Shown: positions 13,310 to 29,400, numbered from the stretch's first letter. The stretch is DNA of 64,000 nt from Hydractinia symbiolongicarpus (GCF_029227915.1 NC_079884.1:2234001-2298000); one strand, 5' to 3'. The notes: generated by a model from the sequence alone, not told the origin. Numbers and translations: made by a program.

Positions 13310-16300
13310 TTTAACAGTGAAATGATTGACTGTGGGACTTAATTGATCTAACTTTGAACTGTGACCTTATAAATGTGGTCAGTGAGCCAACTGGACTCCA
13401 AGAAATAATATTCTTCTTAATTTGACATGATTGTTGGAACTCAGCGATTACACTGGGCGTTGTGGTAGCGCTTCATTTTAAAATTTAGATAAATAAGTCT
13501 TTCCTTAGTGTGGGACCAATCCTAACTGTTAGCACGCGCTGAAAAATTAGAGACATTCTCAAAAACTACATTTCATTGATTTCTTGGCGGTATCAATCCG
13601 TTTGAGTTACAAGGGTTGCGTCACATATTCGTACCAACATGTATTTAGTGACATTTTTCCGATATTACTAAGTTATATCGGTTTTAACAGTGAAATGATT
13701 GACTGTGGGACTTAATTGATCTAACTTTGAACTGTGACCTTATAAATGTGATAGGTGAGCCAATTGGACTCCAAGAAATAACATTCTTCATAATTTGACA
13801 TGATTGTTGGAACTCAGCGATTACACTGGGCGCTGTGGTAGCGCTTCATTTAAAAACTTAAATAAATAAGTCATTTTTTACTGTGGGACCAATCCTAGCC
13901 GTTACTGCGCGCTGAAGAAATAGCGACAGTTTCAAAAATCACATTTCCTTGACTTTTTAACGGTGTCAGTACGTTTGAGTTACAACGATTGCGTCACATA
14001 CTTATACCAACATGTATTTAGTGACTTTTTTCCGATATTACTAAGTTGTATCGCTTTTAACAGTGAAATGATTGACTGTGGGACTTAATTGATCTAACTT
14101 TGAGCTGTGACCTTATAAATGTGATAAGTGAGCCAACTGGACTCCAAGAAATAACATTCTTCTTAATTTGACATCATTGTTGGAACTCAGCGATTACACT
14201 GGGCGCTGTGGTAGCGCTTCATTTAAAAACTTAGATAAAAAAGTCATTTTTTATTGTGGGACCAATCCTAGCCGTTACCGCGCGCTGAAGAAATAGCGAC
14301 AGTTTCAAAAATCACATTTCCTTGACTTTCTAACGGTGTCAGTACGTTTGAGTTACAACGATTGCGTCACATACTCGTACCAACATGTATTTAGTGACTT
14401 TTTTCCGATATTACTAAGTTGTATCGCTTTTAACAGTGAAACGATTGAATGTGGGACTTAATTGAACTGATTCTGGAACTTGACCTTATAAATGTGACAA
14501 ATGAGCCAATTGGACTCGAAGGAATAACATTCTTCTTAATATGACATGATTGCTGGTATTCAGCGATTACACTAGGCTCTGTGGTGTCGCTTTATTTAAA
14601 AATTTAGATAAATAAGTCAATTTTTACTCAGGGACCAATCGTAGCCGGTAAGACGCGCTGAAGAAGTAGAGACAGTTTCAAAAATTACACTTCAATGACT
14701 TTCTACCAGTATCAGTCTGTTTGAGTGACAACGGTTCCGCCACAAACTCGTACCAACATTTACCTGGCGATATTTTTCTGATATTACTAGGTTGCATTGC
14801 TTTTAACAGTGAAACAATTGACTGTTTGATTTAATTGAACTGATTTTTGACTTTGATCTTATAAATGTGATAAATGAGACAATTGAACTCCAAGAAATAA
14901 CATTCTTCTTAACTCGACATGATTGTTGGAACTCAGCGATTAGACTGGACCCTGTGGTAGCGCTCCAATTAAAAATTTAGATAAATAAGTCATTTTTACT
15001 GGGGGACAAATCCTAGCCGTTACCGCGCGCTAAAGAAATAGCGACAGTTTCCAAAACTCCATTTCATTGACTTTCTAAAGGTGTCACTCCGTTTGAGTTA
15101 CAACGGTTCCGTCACATACTCGTACCAATATTAACCTAGCGATATTTTTCTGATATTACTATGTTGCATTGCTTTTAACAGTGAAACGTTTGACTGTGGG
15201 ACGTAATATAACTGATTTTGGAATTTGACTTTATGAATGTGATAAATGAGACAAATGAACTCCAAGAAATAACATTCTTCTTAATTTCACATGATTGCTT
15301 GGACTCAGCAGTGCACTGGGCGCTGTGGTAGCGCTTCATTTAAAAATTTAGATAAAAAGCTTATTTTTACTGTGGGACAAATCCTAGCCGCTGGCGCGCG
15401 CTGAAGAAGTAGAGACAGTTTCAAAAACTCCATTTCATTGACTTTTTGACGGTGTCAATTCGTTTCAGTTACAATGGTTCCGTCACATATTCGTACCAGA
15501 ATGTTCTTAACAATATTTTTCCGATATTACTAGGTTGCATTGCTTTTAACAGTGAAACAATTGACTGTTTGATTTAATTGAACTGATTTTTGACTTTGAT
15601 CTTATAAATGTGATAAATGAGACAATTGAACTCCAAGAAATAACATTCTTCTTAACTCGACATGATTGTTGGAACTCAGCGATTAGACTGGACCCTGTGG
15701 TAGCGCTCCAATTAAAAATTTAGATAAATAAGTCATTTTTACTGGGGGACAAATCCTAGCCGTTACCGCGCGCTAAAGAAATAGCGACAGTTTCAAAAAC
15801 TCCATTTCATTGACTTTCTAAAGGTGTCACTCCGTTTGAGTTACAACGGCTCCGTCACATACTCGTACCAATATTAACCTAGCGATATTTTTCTGATATT
15901 ACTATGTTGCATTGCTTTTAACAGTGAAACGATTGACTGTGGGACGTAATATAACTGATTTTGGACTTTGACTTTATGAATGTGATAAATGAGACAAATG
16001 AACTCCAAGAAATAACATTCTTCTTATGTTGACATGATTGCTTGGACTCAGCAGTGCACTGGGCGCTGTGGTAGCGCTTCATTTAAAAATTTAGATAAAA
16101 AGCTTATTTTTACTGTGGGACAAATCCTAGCCGCTGGCGCGCGCTGAAGAAGTAGAGACAGTTTCAAAAACTCCATTTCATTGACTTTTTGACGGTGTCA
16201 ATTCGTTTCAGTTACAATGGTTCCGTCACATATTCGTACCAGAATGTTCTTAACAATATTTTTCCGATATTACTAGGTTGCATTGCTTTTAACAGTGAAA

Positions 16301-19300
16301 CGATTGACTGTGGGACTTAATTGAACTGATTTTTGACTTTGATGTGATAAATGTGACAAATGAGACAATTGGAATCCAAAAAATATCATTCTTCTTAACT
16401 CAACATGATTGTCGGAACTCAGCGATTACACTGGACCCTGTGGTAGCGCTCCAATTAAAAATTTAGATAAATAAGTCATTTTTACTGGGGCACAAATCTT
16501 AGCCGTTACCGCGCGCTGAAGATATAGCGACAGTTTTGAAAACCACATTTCTTTGACTTTCTAACGGTGTCGGTCCGTTTGAGTTGCAACAGTTGTGTCA
16601 CATATTCGTACCAACATGTATTTAGCGATATTTTTCTGATAATACTAGGTTGCGTCGCTTTTAACAGTGAAACGATTGACTGTGGGACTCAATTGAGCTG
16701 ATTTTGGACTGTGACCTTATGTATGTTATAAGTGAGACAATTGGACTCCAAGAAATAACATTCTGCTTAACTCGACATGATTGTCGGAACTCAGCGATTA
16801 CACTGAACCCTGTGGTAGCGCTTCATTTTAAAACTTAGATAAAAAAGTCATTTTTACTGTGGGACAAATCCTAGCCATTAGCGCGCGCTGAAGAAATAGA
16901 GACAGTTTCAAAAACTCCATTTCATCATGTACTTAACGACATTTTTCCGATATTTCCAGGTTGCATCGCTTTTAACAGTAAAACGATTGACTGTGGGACT
17001 TAATTGAACTGCTTTTTGACTTTGATCTGATAAATGTGATAAATGAGATAATTGGAATCCAAGAAATAACATTCTTCTTAACTCGACATGTTTGTCGGAA
17101 CTCAGCGACTAGACTGGACCCTGTGGTAGCGCTCCAATTAAAAATTTAGATAAATAAGTCATTTTTACTGTGGGACAAATCCTAGCCATTAGCGCGCGCT
17201 GAAGAAATAGAGACAGTTTCAAAAACTCCATTTCATCATGTACTTAACGACATTTTTCCGATATTTCCAGGTTGCATCGCTTTTAACAGTAAAACGATTG
17301 ACTGTGGGACTTAATTGAACTGCTTTTTGACTTTGATCTGATAAATGTGATAAATGAGATAATTGGAATCCAAGAAATAACATTCTTCTTAACTCGACAT
17401 GTTTGTCGGAACTCAGCGACTAGACTGGACCCTGTGGTAGCGCTCCAATTAAAAATTTAGATAAATAAGTCATTTTTACTGGGGGACAAATCCTAGCCGT
17501 TACCGCGCGCTAAAGAAATAGCGACAGTTTCAAAAACTCCATTTCATTGACTTTCTAAAGGTGTCACTCCGTTTGAGTTACAACGGTTCCGTCACATACT
17601 CGTACCAATATTAACCTAGCGATATTTTTCTGATATTACTGGGTTGCATCGCTTTTAACAGTGAAACGATTGACTAAGGGACTCAATTGAACTGATTTTT
17701 GACTTTAATCTGATAAATGTGATAAATGAGACAATTGGACTGCAAGAAATAACATGCTTTTTAACTCGACATGATTGTCGGAAGTCAGCGATTAAACTGG
17801 ACCCTGTGGTAGCGCTCCAATTAAAAATTTAGATAAATAAGTCATTTTTACTGGGGAACAAATCCTAGCCGTTAGTGCGCGCAGAAGAAAAAGATACAGT
17901 TTCAAAAACTACACTTCAATGACTTTCTAACAATATCAGTCTGTTTGAGTGACAACGGTTCCGTCACATACTCGTACCAACATTTACTTAGCGATACTTT
18001 TCTGATATTACTACGTTGAATTGCTTTTAACATTGAAACCATTGACTGTGGGACTTAATATAACTGATTTTGGACTTTGACTTTATGAATGTGATAAATG
18101 AGACAATTGAACTCCAAGAAATAACATTCTTTTTAATTTGACATGATTGCTTGGACTCAGCAGAAACACTGAGCGCCGTGGCAGCGCTTTATTTGAAAAT
18201 TTAGATAAAAAAGGCACTTTTGTACTGTGGGACCAATCCTAGGCGTTATTGCGCGCTGAAGAAATAGAGACAGTTCCAAAAATTCCATTGTATTTAGTGA
18301 TTTTTTTCCGATATTACTAAGTTGTATCGCTTTTGACAGTGAAACGATTGAATGTGGGACTTAATTGAACTGACTTAGACTTTGACCTCCTAAATGTGAT
18401 AAATGAGACAATTGGCTCCAAGAGGTAATATTCTTCTTAACTCGACATGTTTGTCGGAACTCAGCGATTACACTGGACCCTGTGGTAGCGCTTCAATTAA
18501 AAATTTAGATAAATAAGTCAGTTTTACTGTAGGACAAATCCTAAACTTTAGTGCTCGCTGAGGAAATAGCGACAGTTTCAAAAACGACATTTCCTTGACT
18601 TTCTAACGGTGGCAGTCCGTTTGAGTTACAACGGTTGGGTCACATATTCGTACCAACATGTATTTAGCGATATTTTTCTGATATTACCAGGTTGCATCGA
18701 TTTTAACAGTAAAACGATTGACTGTGGGACTTAATTGAACTGCTTTTTGACTTTGATCTGATAAATGTGATAAATCAGACAATTGGACTCCAAGAAGTAA
18801 CATTCTTCTTAACTCGACATGATTGTCGGAACTCAGCGATTACACTGGACCCTGTGGTAGCGCTCCATTTAAAAATTTAGATAAAGAAGTAATTTTTGCT
18901 GTGGGTCAAATCCTAGCCGTTATCGCGCGCTGAAGAAATAGACACAGTTTCAAAAACTCCATTTAATTGACTTTCTAACGGTATCAGTCCGTTTCAATTC
19001 CAACGGTTCCGTCACATATTCGTACCATCATGCACTTAACGACATTTTTCCGATGTTACCAGGTTACATCGCTTTTAACAGTAAAAAACGATTGACTGTG
19101 GGACTTAATTGAACTGATTTTTGACTTTGATCTGATAAATGTGATAAATGAGACAAAAGCAAACCAAGCAATAATATTCTTCTTAACTCGACATGATTAT
19201 CGGAACTCAGCGAATACACTGGACCCTGTGGTAACGCTTCATTTAAAAATTTAGATACATAAATCTTTCCTTAGTGTGGGACCAATCTTGGCCATTAGCA

Positions 19301-20025
19301 CGTGCCAAAAAAATAGAGACATTCTCAAAAACTACATTTCATTGATTTCTTGACGGTATCAATCCGTTTGAGTTACAATGGTGGCGTCACATATTGGAAG
19401 CAACCTGTAATTAGTGACATTTTTCCGATATTACTAAGTTATATCGCTTTTAACAGTGAAATGATTGACTGTGGGACTTAATTGAACTGATTTTTGACTT
19501 TGATCTGATAAATGTGATAAATGAGACAATTGAACTCCAAGAGGTAACATTCTTCTCAACTCGACATAAATGTTGGAACTCAGCGATTACACTGGGCGCT
19601 GTGGTAGCGCTTCAATTAAAAATTTAGATAAATTAGTCATTTTTTATTGTGGGACCAATCCTAGCCGTTATCGCGCGCTAAAGAAATAGAGACAGTTTCA
19701 AAAACTCCATATAATTGACTTTCTAACGTTATCAGTCCGTTTCAATTACAACGGTTCCGTCACATATTCGTACCATCATGCACTTAACGACATTTTTCCG
19801 ATGTTACCAGGTTGCATCGCTTTTAACAATAAAAAACGATTGACTGTGGGACTTAAATGAACTGATTTTTGACTTTGATCTGATAAATGTGATAAATGAG
19901 ACAATTGAACTCCAAGAGGTAACAATTTTCTTAATTCGACATGATTGTCGGAACTCAGCGATTACACGGGACCCTGTGGTAGCGCTTCATTTAAAAATTT
20001 ATTTATTACTTAAATTATATCGCTT
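13310..20025 (+). repeat. 6.7-kb higher-order repeat, copy 1 (about 18 monomers)
   Basis: The sequence matches 20026-26430 at a constant offset of 6,715 bp (for example 13506 with 20221, 14627 with 21342, 14881 with 21596), close to 18 x 373. The offset falls to 6,714 after a 1-bp difference near 22230. It drops to 6,403 after about 17,230 because this copy holds one extra 311-bp truncated monomer. Both copies share a deletion junction in which TTTAAAAATTTA runs straight into TTTATTACT (19998 here, 26401 in copy 2), so the deletion predates the duplication. No coding content is visible. Confidence 0.93.
16853..17475 (+). repeat. Tandem pair of internally deleted monomers (about 311 bp)
   Basis: Two successive monomers lack about 60 bp between the CTCCATTTCAT box and CATGTACTTAACG. 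The shared junction TTTCATCATGTACTTAACG occurs at 16920 and 17231, 311 bp apart. The second 6.7-kb HOR copy has this short monomer once (near 23635), so the extra unit was gained in copy 1 or lost from copy 2 after the HOR duplicated. Confidence 0.85.
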
Positions 20026-23000
20026 TTAACAGTGAAATGATTGACTGTGGGACTTAATTGATCTAACTTTGAACTGTGACCTTATAATTGTGGTAAGTGA
20101 GCCAACTGGACTCCAAGAAATTATATTCTTCTTAATTTGACATGATTGTTGGAACTCAGCGATTACACTGGGCGTTGTGGTAGCGCTTCATTTTAAAATT
20201 TAGATAAATAAGTCTTTCCTTAGTGTGGGACCAATCCTAACTGTTAGCACGCGCTGAAAAATTAGAGACATTCTCAAAAACTACATTTCATTGATTTCTT
20301 GGCGGTATCAATCCGTTTGAGTTACAAGGGTTGCGTCACATATTCGTACCAACATGTATTTAGTGACATTTTTCCGATATTACTAAGTTATATCGGTTTT
20401 AACAGTGAAATGATTGACTGTGGGACTTAATTGATCTAACTTTGAACTGTGACCTTATAAATGTGATAGGTGAGCCAATTGGACTCCAAGAAATAACATT
20501 CTTCATAATTTGACATGATTGTTGGAACTCAGCGATTACACTGGGCGCTGTGGTAGCGCTTCATTTAAAAACTTAAATAAATAAGTCATTTTTTACTGTG
20601 GGACCAATCCTAGCCGTTACTGCGCGCTGAAGAAATAGCGACAGTTTCAAAAATCACATTTCCTTGACTTTTTAACGGTGTCAGTACGTTTGAGTTACAA
20701 CGATTGCGTCACATACTTATACCAACATGTATTTAGTGACTTTTTTCCGATATTACTAAGTTGTATCGCTTTTAACAGTGAAATGATTGACTGTGGGACT
20801 TAATTGATCTAACTTTGAGCTGTGACCTTATAAATGTGATAAGTGAGCCAACTGGACTCCAAGAAATAACATTCTTCTTAATTTGACATCATTGTTGGAA
20901 CTCAGCGATTACACTGGGCGCTGTGGTAGCGCTTCATTTAAAAACTTAGATAAAAAAGTCATTTTTTATTGTGGGACCAATCCTAGCCGTTACCGCGCGC
21001 TGAAGAAATAGCGACAGTTTCAAAAATCACATTTCCTTGACTTTCTAACGGTGTCAGTACGTTTGAGTTACAACGATTGCGTCACATACTCGTACCAACA
21101 TGTATTTAGTGACTTTTTTCCGATATTACTAAGTTGTATCGCTTTTAACAGTGAAACGATTGAATGTGGGACTTAATTGAACTGATTCTGGAACTTGACC
21201 TTATAAATGTGACAAATGAGCCAATTGGACTCGAAGGAATAACATTCTTCTTAATATGACATGATTGCTGGTATTCAGCGATTACACTAGGCTCTGTGGT
21301 GTCGCTTTATTTAAAAATTTAGATAAATAAGTCAATTTTTACTCAGGGACCAATCGTAGCCGGTAAGACGCGCTGAAGAAGTAGAGACAGTTTCAAAAAT
21401 TACACTTCAATGACTTTCTACCAGTATCAGTCTGTTTGAGTGACAACGGTTCCGCCACAAACTCGTACCAACATTTACCTGGCGATATTTTTCTGATATT
21501 ACTAGGTTGCATTGCTTTTAACAGTGAAACAATTGACTGTTTGATTTAATTGAACTGATTTTTGACTTTGATCTTATAAATGTGATAAATGAGACAATTG
21601 AACTCCAAGAAATAACATTCTTCTTAACTCGACATGATTGTTGGAACTCAGCGATTAGACTGGACCCTGTGGTAGCGCTCCAATTAAAAATTTAGATAAA
21701 TAAGTCATTTTTACTGGGGGACAAATCCTAGCCGTTACCGCGCGCTAAAGAAATAGCGACAGTTTCCAAAACTCCATTTCATTGACTTTCTAAAGGTGTC
21801 ACTCCGTTTGAGTTACAACGGTTCCGTCACATACTCGTACCAATATTAACCTAGCGATATTTTTCTGATATTACTATGTTGCATTGCTTTTAACAGTGAA
21901 ACGTTTGACTGTGGGACGTAATATAACTGATTTTGGAATTTGACTTTATGAATGTGATAAATGAGACAAATGAACTCCAAGAAATAACATTCTTCTTAAT
22001 TTGACATGATTGCTTGGACTCAGCAGTGCACTGGGCGCTGTGGTAGCGCTTCATTTAAAAATTTAGATAAAAAGCTTATTTTTACTGTGGGACAAATCCT
22101 AGCCGCTGGCGCGCGCTGAAGAAGTAGAGACAGTTTCAAAAACTCCATTTCATTGACTTTTTGACGGTGTCAATTCGTTTCAGTTACAATGGTTCCGTCA
22201 CATATTCGTACCAGAATGTTCTTAACAATATTTTCCGATATTACTAGGTTGCATTGCTTTTAACAGTGAAACAATTGACTGTTTGATTTAATTGAACTGA
22301 TTTTTGACTTTGATCTTATAAATGTGATAAATGAGACAATTGAACTCCAAGAAATAACATTCTTCTTAACTCGACATGATTGTTGGAACTCAGCGATTAG
22401 ACTGGACCCTGTGGTAGCGCTCCAATTAAAAATTTAGATAAATAAGTCATTTTTACTGGGGGACAAATCCTAGCCGTTACCGCGCGCTAAAGAAATAGCG
22501 ACAGTTTCAAAAACTCCATTTCATTGACTTTCTAAAGGTGTCACTCCGTTTGAGTTACAACGGCTCCGTCACATACTCGTACCAATATTAACCTAGCGAT
22601 ATTTTTCTGATATTACTATGTTGCATTGCTTTTAACAGTGAAACGATTGACTGTGGGACGTAATATAACTGATTTTGGACTTTGACTTTATGAATGTGAT
22701 AAATGAGACAAATGAACTCCAAGAAATAACATTCTTCTTATGTTGACATGATTGCTTGGACTCAGCAGTGCACTGGGCGCTGTGGTAGCGCTTCATTTAA
22801 AAATTTAGATAAAAAGCTTATTTTTACTGTGGGACAAATCCTAGCCGCTGGCGCGCGCTGAAGAAGTAGAGACAGTTTCAAAAACTCCATTTCATTGACT
22901 TTTTGACGGTGTCAATTCGTTTCAGTTACAATGGTTCCGTCACATATTCGTACCAGAATGTTCTTAACAATATTTTTCCGATATTACTAGGTTGCATTGC

Positions 23001-26000
23001 TTTTAACAGTGAAACGATTGACTGTGGGACTTAATTGAACTGATTTTTGACTTTGATGTGATAAATGTGACAAATGAGACAATTGGAATCCAAAAAATAT
23101 CATTCTTATTAACTCAACATGATTGTCGGAACTCAGCGATTACACTGGACCCTGTGGTAGCGCTCCAATTAAAAATTTAGATAAATAAGTCATTTTTACT
23201 GGGGCACAAATCTTAGCCGTTACCGCGCGCTGAAGATATAGCGACAGTTTTGAAAACCACATTTCTTTGACTTTCTAACGGTGTCGGTCCGTTTGAGTTG
23301 CAACAGTTGTGTCACATATTCGTACCAACATGTATTTAGCGATATTTTTCTGATAATACTAGGTTGCGTCGCTTTTAACAGTGAAACGATTGACTGTGGG
23401 ACTCAATTGAGCTGATTTTGGACTGTGACCTTATGTATGTTATAAGTGAGACAATTGGACTCCAAGAAATAACATTCTGCTTAACTCGACATGATTGTCG
23501 GAACTCAGCGATTACACTGAACCCTGTGGTAGCGCTTCATTTTAAAGCTTAGATAAAAAAGTCATTTTTACTGTGGGACAAATCCTAGCCATTAGCGCGC
23601 GCTGAAGAAATAGAGACAGTTTCAAAAACTCCATTTCATCATGTACTTAACGACATTTTTCCGATATTTCCAGGTTGCATCGCTTTTAACAGTAAAACGA
23701 TTGACTGTGGGACTTAATTGAACTGCTTTTTGACGTTGATCTGATAAATGTGATAAATGAGATAATTGGAATCCAAGAAATAACATTCTTCTTAACTCGA
23801 CATGTTTGTCGGAACTCAGCGACTAGACTGGACCCTGTGGTAGCGCTCCAATTAAAAATTTAGATAAATAAGTCATTTTTACTGGGGGACAAATCCTAGC
23901 CGTTACCGCGCGCTAAAGAAATAGCGACAGTTTCAAAAACTCCATTTCATTGACTTTCTAAAGGTGTCACTCCGTTTGAGTTACAACGGTTCCGTCACAT
24001 ACTCGTACCAATATTAACCTAGCGATATTTTTCTGATATTACTGGGTTGCATCGCTTTTAACAGTGAAACGATTGACTAAGGGACTCAATTGAACTGATT
24101 TTTGACTTTAATCTGATAAATGTGATAAATGAGACAATTGGACTGCAAGAAATAACATGCTTTTTAACTCGACATGATTGTCGGAAGTCAGCGATTAAAC
24201 TGGACCCTGTGGTAGCGCTCCAATTAAAAATTTAGATAAATAAGTCATTTTTACTGGGGAACAAATCCTAGCCGTTAGTGCGCGCGGAAGAAAAAGATAC
24301 AGTTTCAAAAACTACACTTCAATGACTTTCTAACAATATCAGTCTGTTTGAGTGACAACGGTTCCGTCACATACTCGTACCAACATTTACTTAGCGATAC
24401 TTTTCTGATATTACTACGTTGAATTGCTTTTAACATTGAAACCATTGACTGTGGGACTTAATATAACTGATTTTGGACTTTGACTTTATGAATGTGATAA
24501 ATGAGGCAATTGAACTCCAAGAAATAACATTCTTCTTAATTTGACATGATTGCTTGGACTCAGCAGAAACACTGAGCGCCGTGGCAGCGCTTTATTTGAA
24601 AATTTAGATAAAAAAGGCACTTTTGTACTGTGGGACCAATCCTAGGCGTTATTGCGCGCTGAAGAAATAGAGACAGTTCCAAAAATTCCATTGTATTTAG
24701 TGATTTTTTTCCGATATTACTAAGTTGTATCGCTTTTGACAGTGAAACGATTGAATGTGGGACTTAATTGAACTGACTTAGACTTTGACCTCCTAAATGT
24801 GATAAATGAGACAATTGGCTCCAAGAGGTAATATTCTTCTTAACTCGACATGTTTGTCGGAACTCAGCGATTACACTGGACCCTGTGGTAGCGCTTCAAT
24901 TAAAAATTTAGATAAATAAGTCAGTTTTACTGTGGGACAAATCCTAAACTTTAGTGCTCGCTGAGGAAATAGCGACAGTTTCAAAAACGACATTTCCTTG
25001 ACTTTCTAACGGTGGCAGTCCGTTTGAGTTACAACGGTTGGGTCACATATTCGTACCAACATGTATTTAGCGATATTTTTCTGATATTACCAGGTTGCAT
25101 CGATTTTAACAGTAAAACGATTGACTGTGGGACTTAATTGAACTGCTTTTTGACTTTGATCTGATAAATGTGATAAATCAGACAATTGGACTCCAAGAAG
25201 TAACATTCTTCTTAACTCGACATGATTGTCGGAACTCAGCGATTACACTGGACCCTGTGGTAGCGCTCCATTTAAAAATTTAGATAAAGAAGTAATTTTT
25301 GCTGTGGGTCAAATCCTAGCCGTTATCGCGCGCTGAAGAAATAGACACAGTTTCAAAAACTCCATTTAATTGACTTTCTAACGGTATCAGTCCGTTTCAA
25401 TTCCAACGGTTCCGTCACATATTCGTACCATCATGCACTTAACGACATTTTTCCGATGTTACCAGGTTACATCGCTTTTAACAGTAAAAAACGATTGACT
25501 GTGGGACTTAATTGAACTGATTTTTGACTTTGATCTGATAAATGTGATAAATGAGACAAAAGCAAACCAAGCAATAATATTCTTCTTAACTCGACATGAT
25601 TATCGGAACTCAGCGAATACACTGGACCCTGTGGTAACGCTTCATTTAAAAATTTAGATACATAAATCTTTCCTTAGTGTGGGACCAATCTTGGCCATTA
25701 GCACGTGCCAAAAAAATAGAGACATTCTCAAAAACTACATTTCATTGATTTCTTGACGGTATCAATCCGTTTGAGTTACAATGGTGGCGTCACATATTGG
25801 AAGCAACCTGTAATTAGTGACATTTTTCCGATATTACTAAGTTATATCGCTTTTAACAGTGAAATGATTGACTGTGGGACTTAATTGAACTGATTTTTGA
25901 CTTTGATCTGATAAATGTGATAAATGAGACAATTGAACTCCAAGAAGTAACATTCTTCTCAACTCGACATAAATGTTGGAACTCAGCGATTACACTGGGC

Positions 26001-26430
26001 GCTGTGGTAGCGCTTCAATTAAAAATTTAGATAAATTAGTCATTTTTTATTGTGGGACCAATCCTAGCCGTTATCGCGCGCTAAAGAAATAGAGACAGTT
26101 TCAAAAACTCCATATAATTGACTTTCTAACGTTATCAGTCCGTTTCAATTACAACGGTTCCGTCACATATTCGTACCATCATGCACTTAACGACATTTTT
26201 CCGATGTTACCAGGTTGCATCGCTTTTAACAATAAAAAACGATTGACTGTGGGACTTAAATGAACTGATTTTTGACTTTGATCTGATAAATGTGATAAAT
26301 GAGACAATTGAACTCCAAGAGGTAACAATTTTCTTAATTCGACATGATTGTCGGAACTCAGCGATTACACGGGACCCTGTGGTAGCGCTTCATTTAAAAA
26401 TTTATTTATTACTAAGTTATATCGCTTTTA
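20026..26430 (+). repeat. 6.7-kb higher-order repeat, copy 2
   Basis: This is the second copy of the HOR, about 6.4 kb long because it lacks the extra 311-bp unit. Identity to copy 1 is very high over whole lines of sequence, whereas adjacent monomers within a copy differ much more. That is the classic signature of HOR amplification by unequal exchange. No gene is visible. Confidence 0.93.
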
Positions 26431-29400
26431 ACAGTGAAATGATTGACTGTGGGACTTAATTGATCTAACTTTGAACTGTGACCTTATAATTGTGGTAAGT
26501 GAGCCAACTGGACTCCAAGAAATTATATTCTTCTTAATTTGACATGATTGTTGGAACTCAGCGATTACACTGGGCGTTGTGGTAGCGCTTCAATTAAAAA
26601 TTTAGATAAATTAGTCATTTTTTATTGTGGGACCAATCCTAGCCGTTATCGCGCGCTAAAGAAATAGAGACAGTTTCAAAAACTCCAAATTGACTTTCTA
26701 ACGTTATCAGTCCGTTTCAATTACAACGGTTCCGTCACATATTCGTACCATCATGCACTTAACGACATTTTTCCGATGTTACCAGGTTGCATCGCTTTTA
26801 ACAATAAAAAACGATTGACTGTGGGACTTAAATGAACTGATTTTTGACTTTGATCTGATAAATGTGATAAATGAGACAATTGAACTCCAAGAGGTAACAA
26901 TTTTCTTAATTCGACATGATTGTCGGAACTCAGCGATTACACGGGACCCTGTGGTAGCGCTTCATTTAAAAATTTAGATAAAAAAGTCATTTTTACTGTG
27001 GGACAAATCCTAGCCGTCATCGCGCGCTGAAGAAATAGAGATAGTTGCAAAAACTCAATTTAATTGACTTTCTAACGGTATTAGTCCGTTTCATTTACAA
27101 CGGTTCCTTCACATATTCGTAACATCATGTACTTAACGACATTTTTCCGATATTACCAGGTTGCGTCGTTTTTAACAGTAAAACGATTGACTGTGAGACT
27201 TAATTGAACTGCTTTTTAACTTTGATCTGATAAATGTGATAAATCAGACAATTGGACTCCAAGAAGTAACATTCTTCTTAACTCGACATGTTTGTCGGAA
27301 CTCAGCGATTACACTGGACCCTGTGGTAGCGCTTCAATTAAAAATTTAGATAAATAAGTCATTTTTACTGTGGGACATATCCTAGCCGTTAGTGCGCGCT
27401 GAAGAAATAGAGACAGTTTCAAAAACTCCATTTCATTGACTCTCTAATCAGTCTGTTTGAGTGACAACGGTCCCGTCACATACTCGTACCAACATTTACT
27501 TAGCGATATTTTTCTGATATTACTAGGTTGCATTGCTTTTAACAGTGAAACGATTAACTGTGGGACTTAATTCAACTGGTTTTTGACTTTGATCTGATAG
27601 ATGTGATAAATGAGACAGTTGGACTCCAAGAAATACTATTCTTCTAAACTCGACATGAGTGTCGGAACTCAGCGATTACACTGGACCCTGTGGTAACTCT
27701 TCATTTAAAAATTTGGATAAATAAGTCTTTCCTTAGTGTGGGACCAATCCTGGCCAATAGCACGCGCCGAAAAATTAGAGACATTCTCAAAAAATACATT
27801 TGATGGATTTCTTGGCGGTATCAATCCGTTTGAGTTACAAGGGTTGCGTCACATATTCGTACCATTATGTATTTAGTGACATTTTTCCGATATTACTAAG
27901 TTATATCGCTTTTAACATTGAAATGATTGACTGTGGGACTTAATTGATCTAACTTTGAACTGTGACCTTATAAATGTGGTAAGTGAGCCAACTGAACTCC
28001 AAGAAATTATATTCTTCTTAATTTGACATGATTGTTGGAACTCAGCGATTACACTGGGCGTTGTGGTAGCGCTTCATTTTAAAACTTAGATAAATAAGTC
28101 ATTTTTTACTGTGGGACCAATCCTAGCCGTTACTGCCCGCTGAAGAAATAGCGACAGTTTCAAAAATCACATTTCCTTGACTTTTTAACGGTGTCAGTAC
28201 GTATGAGTTACAACGATTGCGTCACATACTTATACCAACATGTATTTAGTGACTTTTTTCCGATATTACTAAGTTGTATCGCTTTTAACAGTGAAATGAT
28301 AGACTGTGGGACTTAATTGATCTAACTTTGAACTGTGACCTTATAAATGTGATAAGTGAGCCAACTGGACTCCAAGAAATAACATTCTTCTTAATTTGAC
28401 ATCATTGTTGGAACTCAGCGATTACACTGGGCGCTGTGGTAGCGCTTCATTTAAAAACTTAGATAAAAAAGTCATTTTTTATTGTGGGACCAATCCTAGC
28501 CGTTACCGCGCGCTGAAGAAATAGCGACAGTTTCAAAAATCACATTTCCTTGACTTTCTAACGGTGTCAGCACGTTTGAGTTACAACGATTGCGTCACAT
28601 ACTTGTACCAACATGTATTTAGTGACTTTTTTCCGATATTACTAAAATGTATCGCTTTTAACAGTGAAACGATTGAATGTGGGTCTTAATTGAACTGATT
28701 CTGGAACTTGACCTTATAAATGTGACAAATGAGCCAATTGGACTCGAAAGAATAACATTCTTCTTAATATGGCATGATTGCTGGTATTCAGCGATTACAC
28801 TAGGCTCTGTGGTGTCGCTTTATTTAAAAATTTAGATAAATAAGTCAATTTTTACTCAGGGACCAATCGTAGCCGGTAAGACGCGCTGAAGAAGTAGAGA
28901 CAGTTTCAAAAATTACACTTCAATGACTTTCTACCAGTATCAGTCTGTTTGAGTGACAACGGTTCCGCCACAAACTCGTACCAACATTTACCTGGCGATA
29001 TTTTTCTGATATTACTAGGTTGCATTGCTTTTAACAGTGAAACAATTGACTGTTTGATTTAATTGAACTGATTTTTGACTTTGATCTTATAAATGTGATA
29101 AATGAGACAATTGAACTCCAAGAAATAACATTCTTCTTAACTGGACATGATTGTTGGAACTCAGCGATTAGACTGGACCCTGTGGTAGCGCTCCAATTAA
29201 AAATTTAGATAAATAAGTCATTTTTACTGGGGGACAAATCCTAGCCGTTACCACGCGCTAAAGAAATAGCGACAGTTTCAAAAACTCCATTTCATTGACT
29301 TTCTAAAGGTGTCACTCCGTTTGAGTTACAACGGTTCCGTCACATACTCGTACCAATATTAACCTAGCGATATTTTTCTGATATTACTATGTTGCATTGC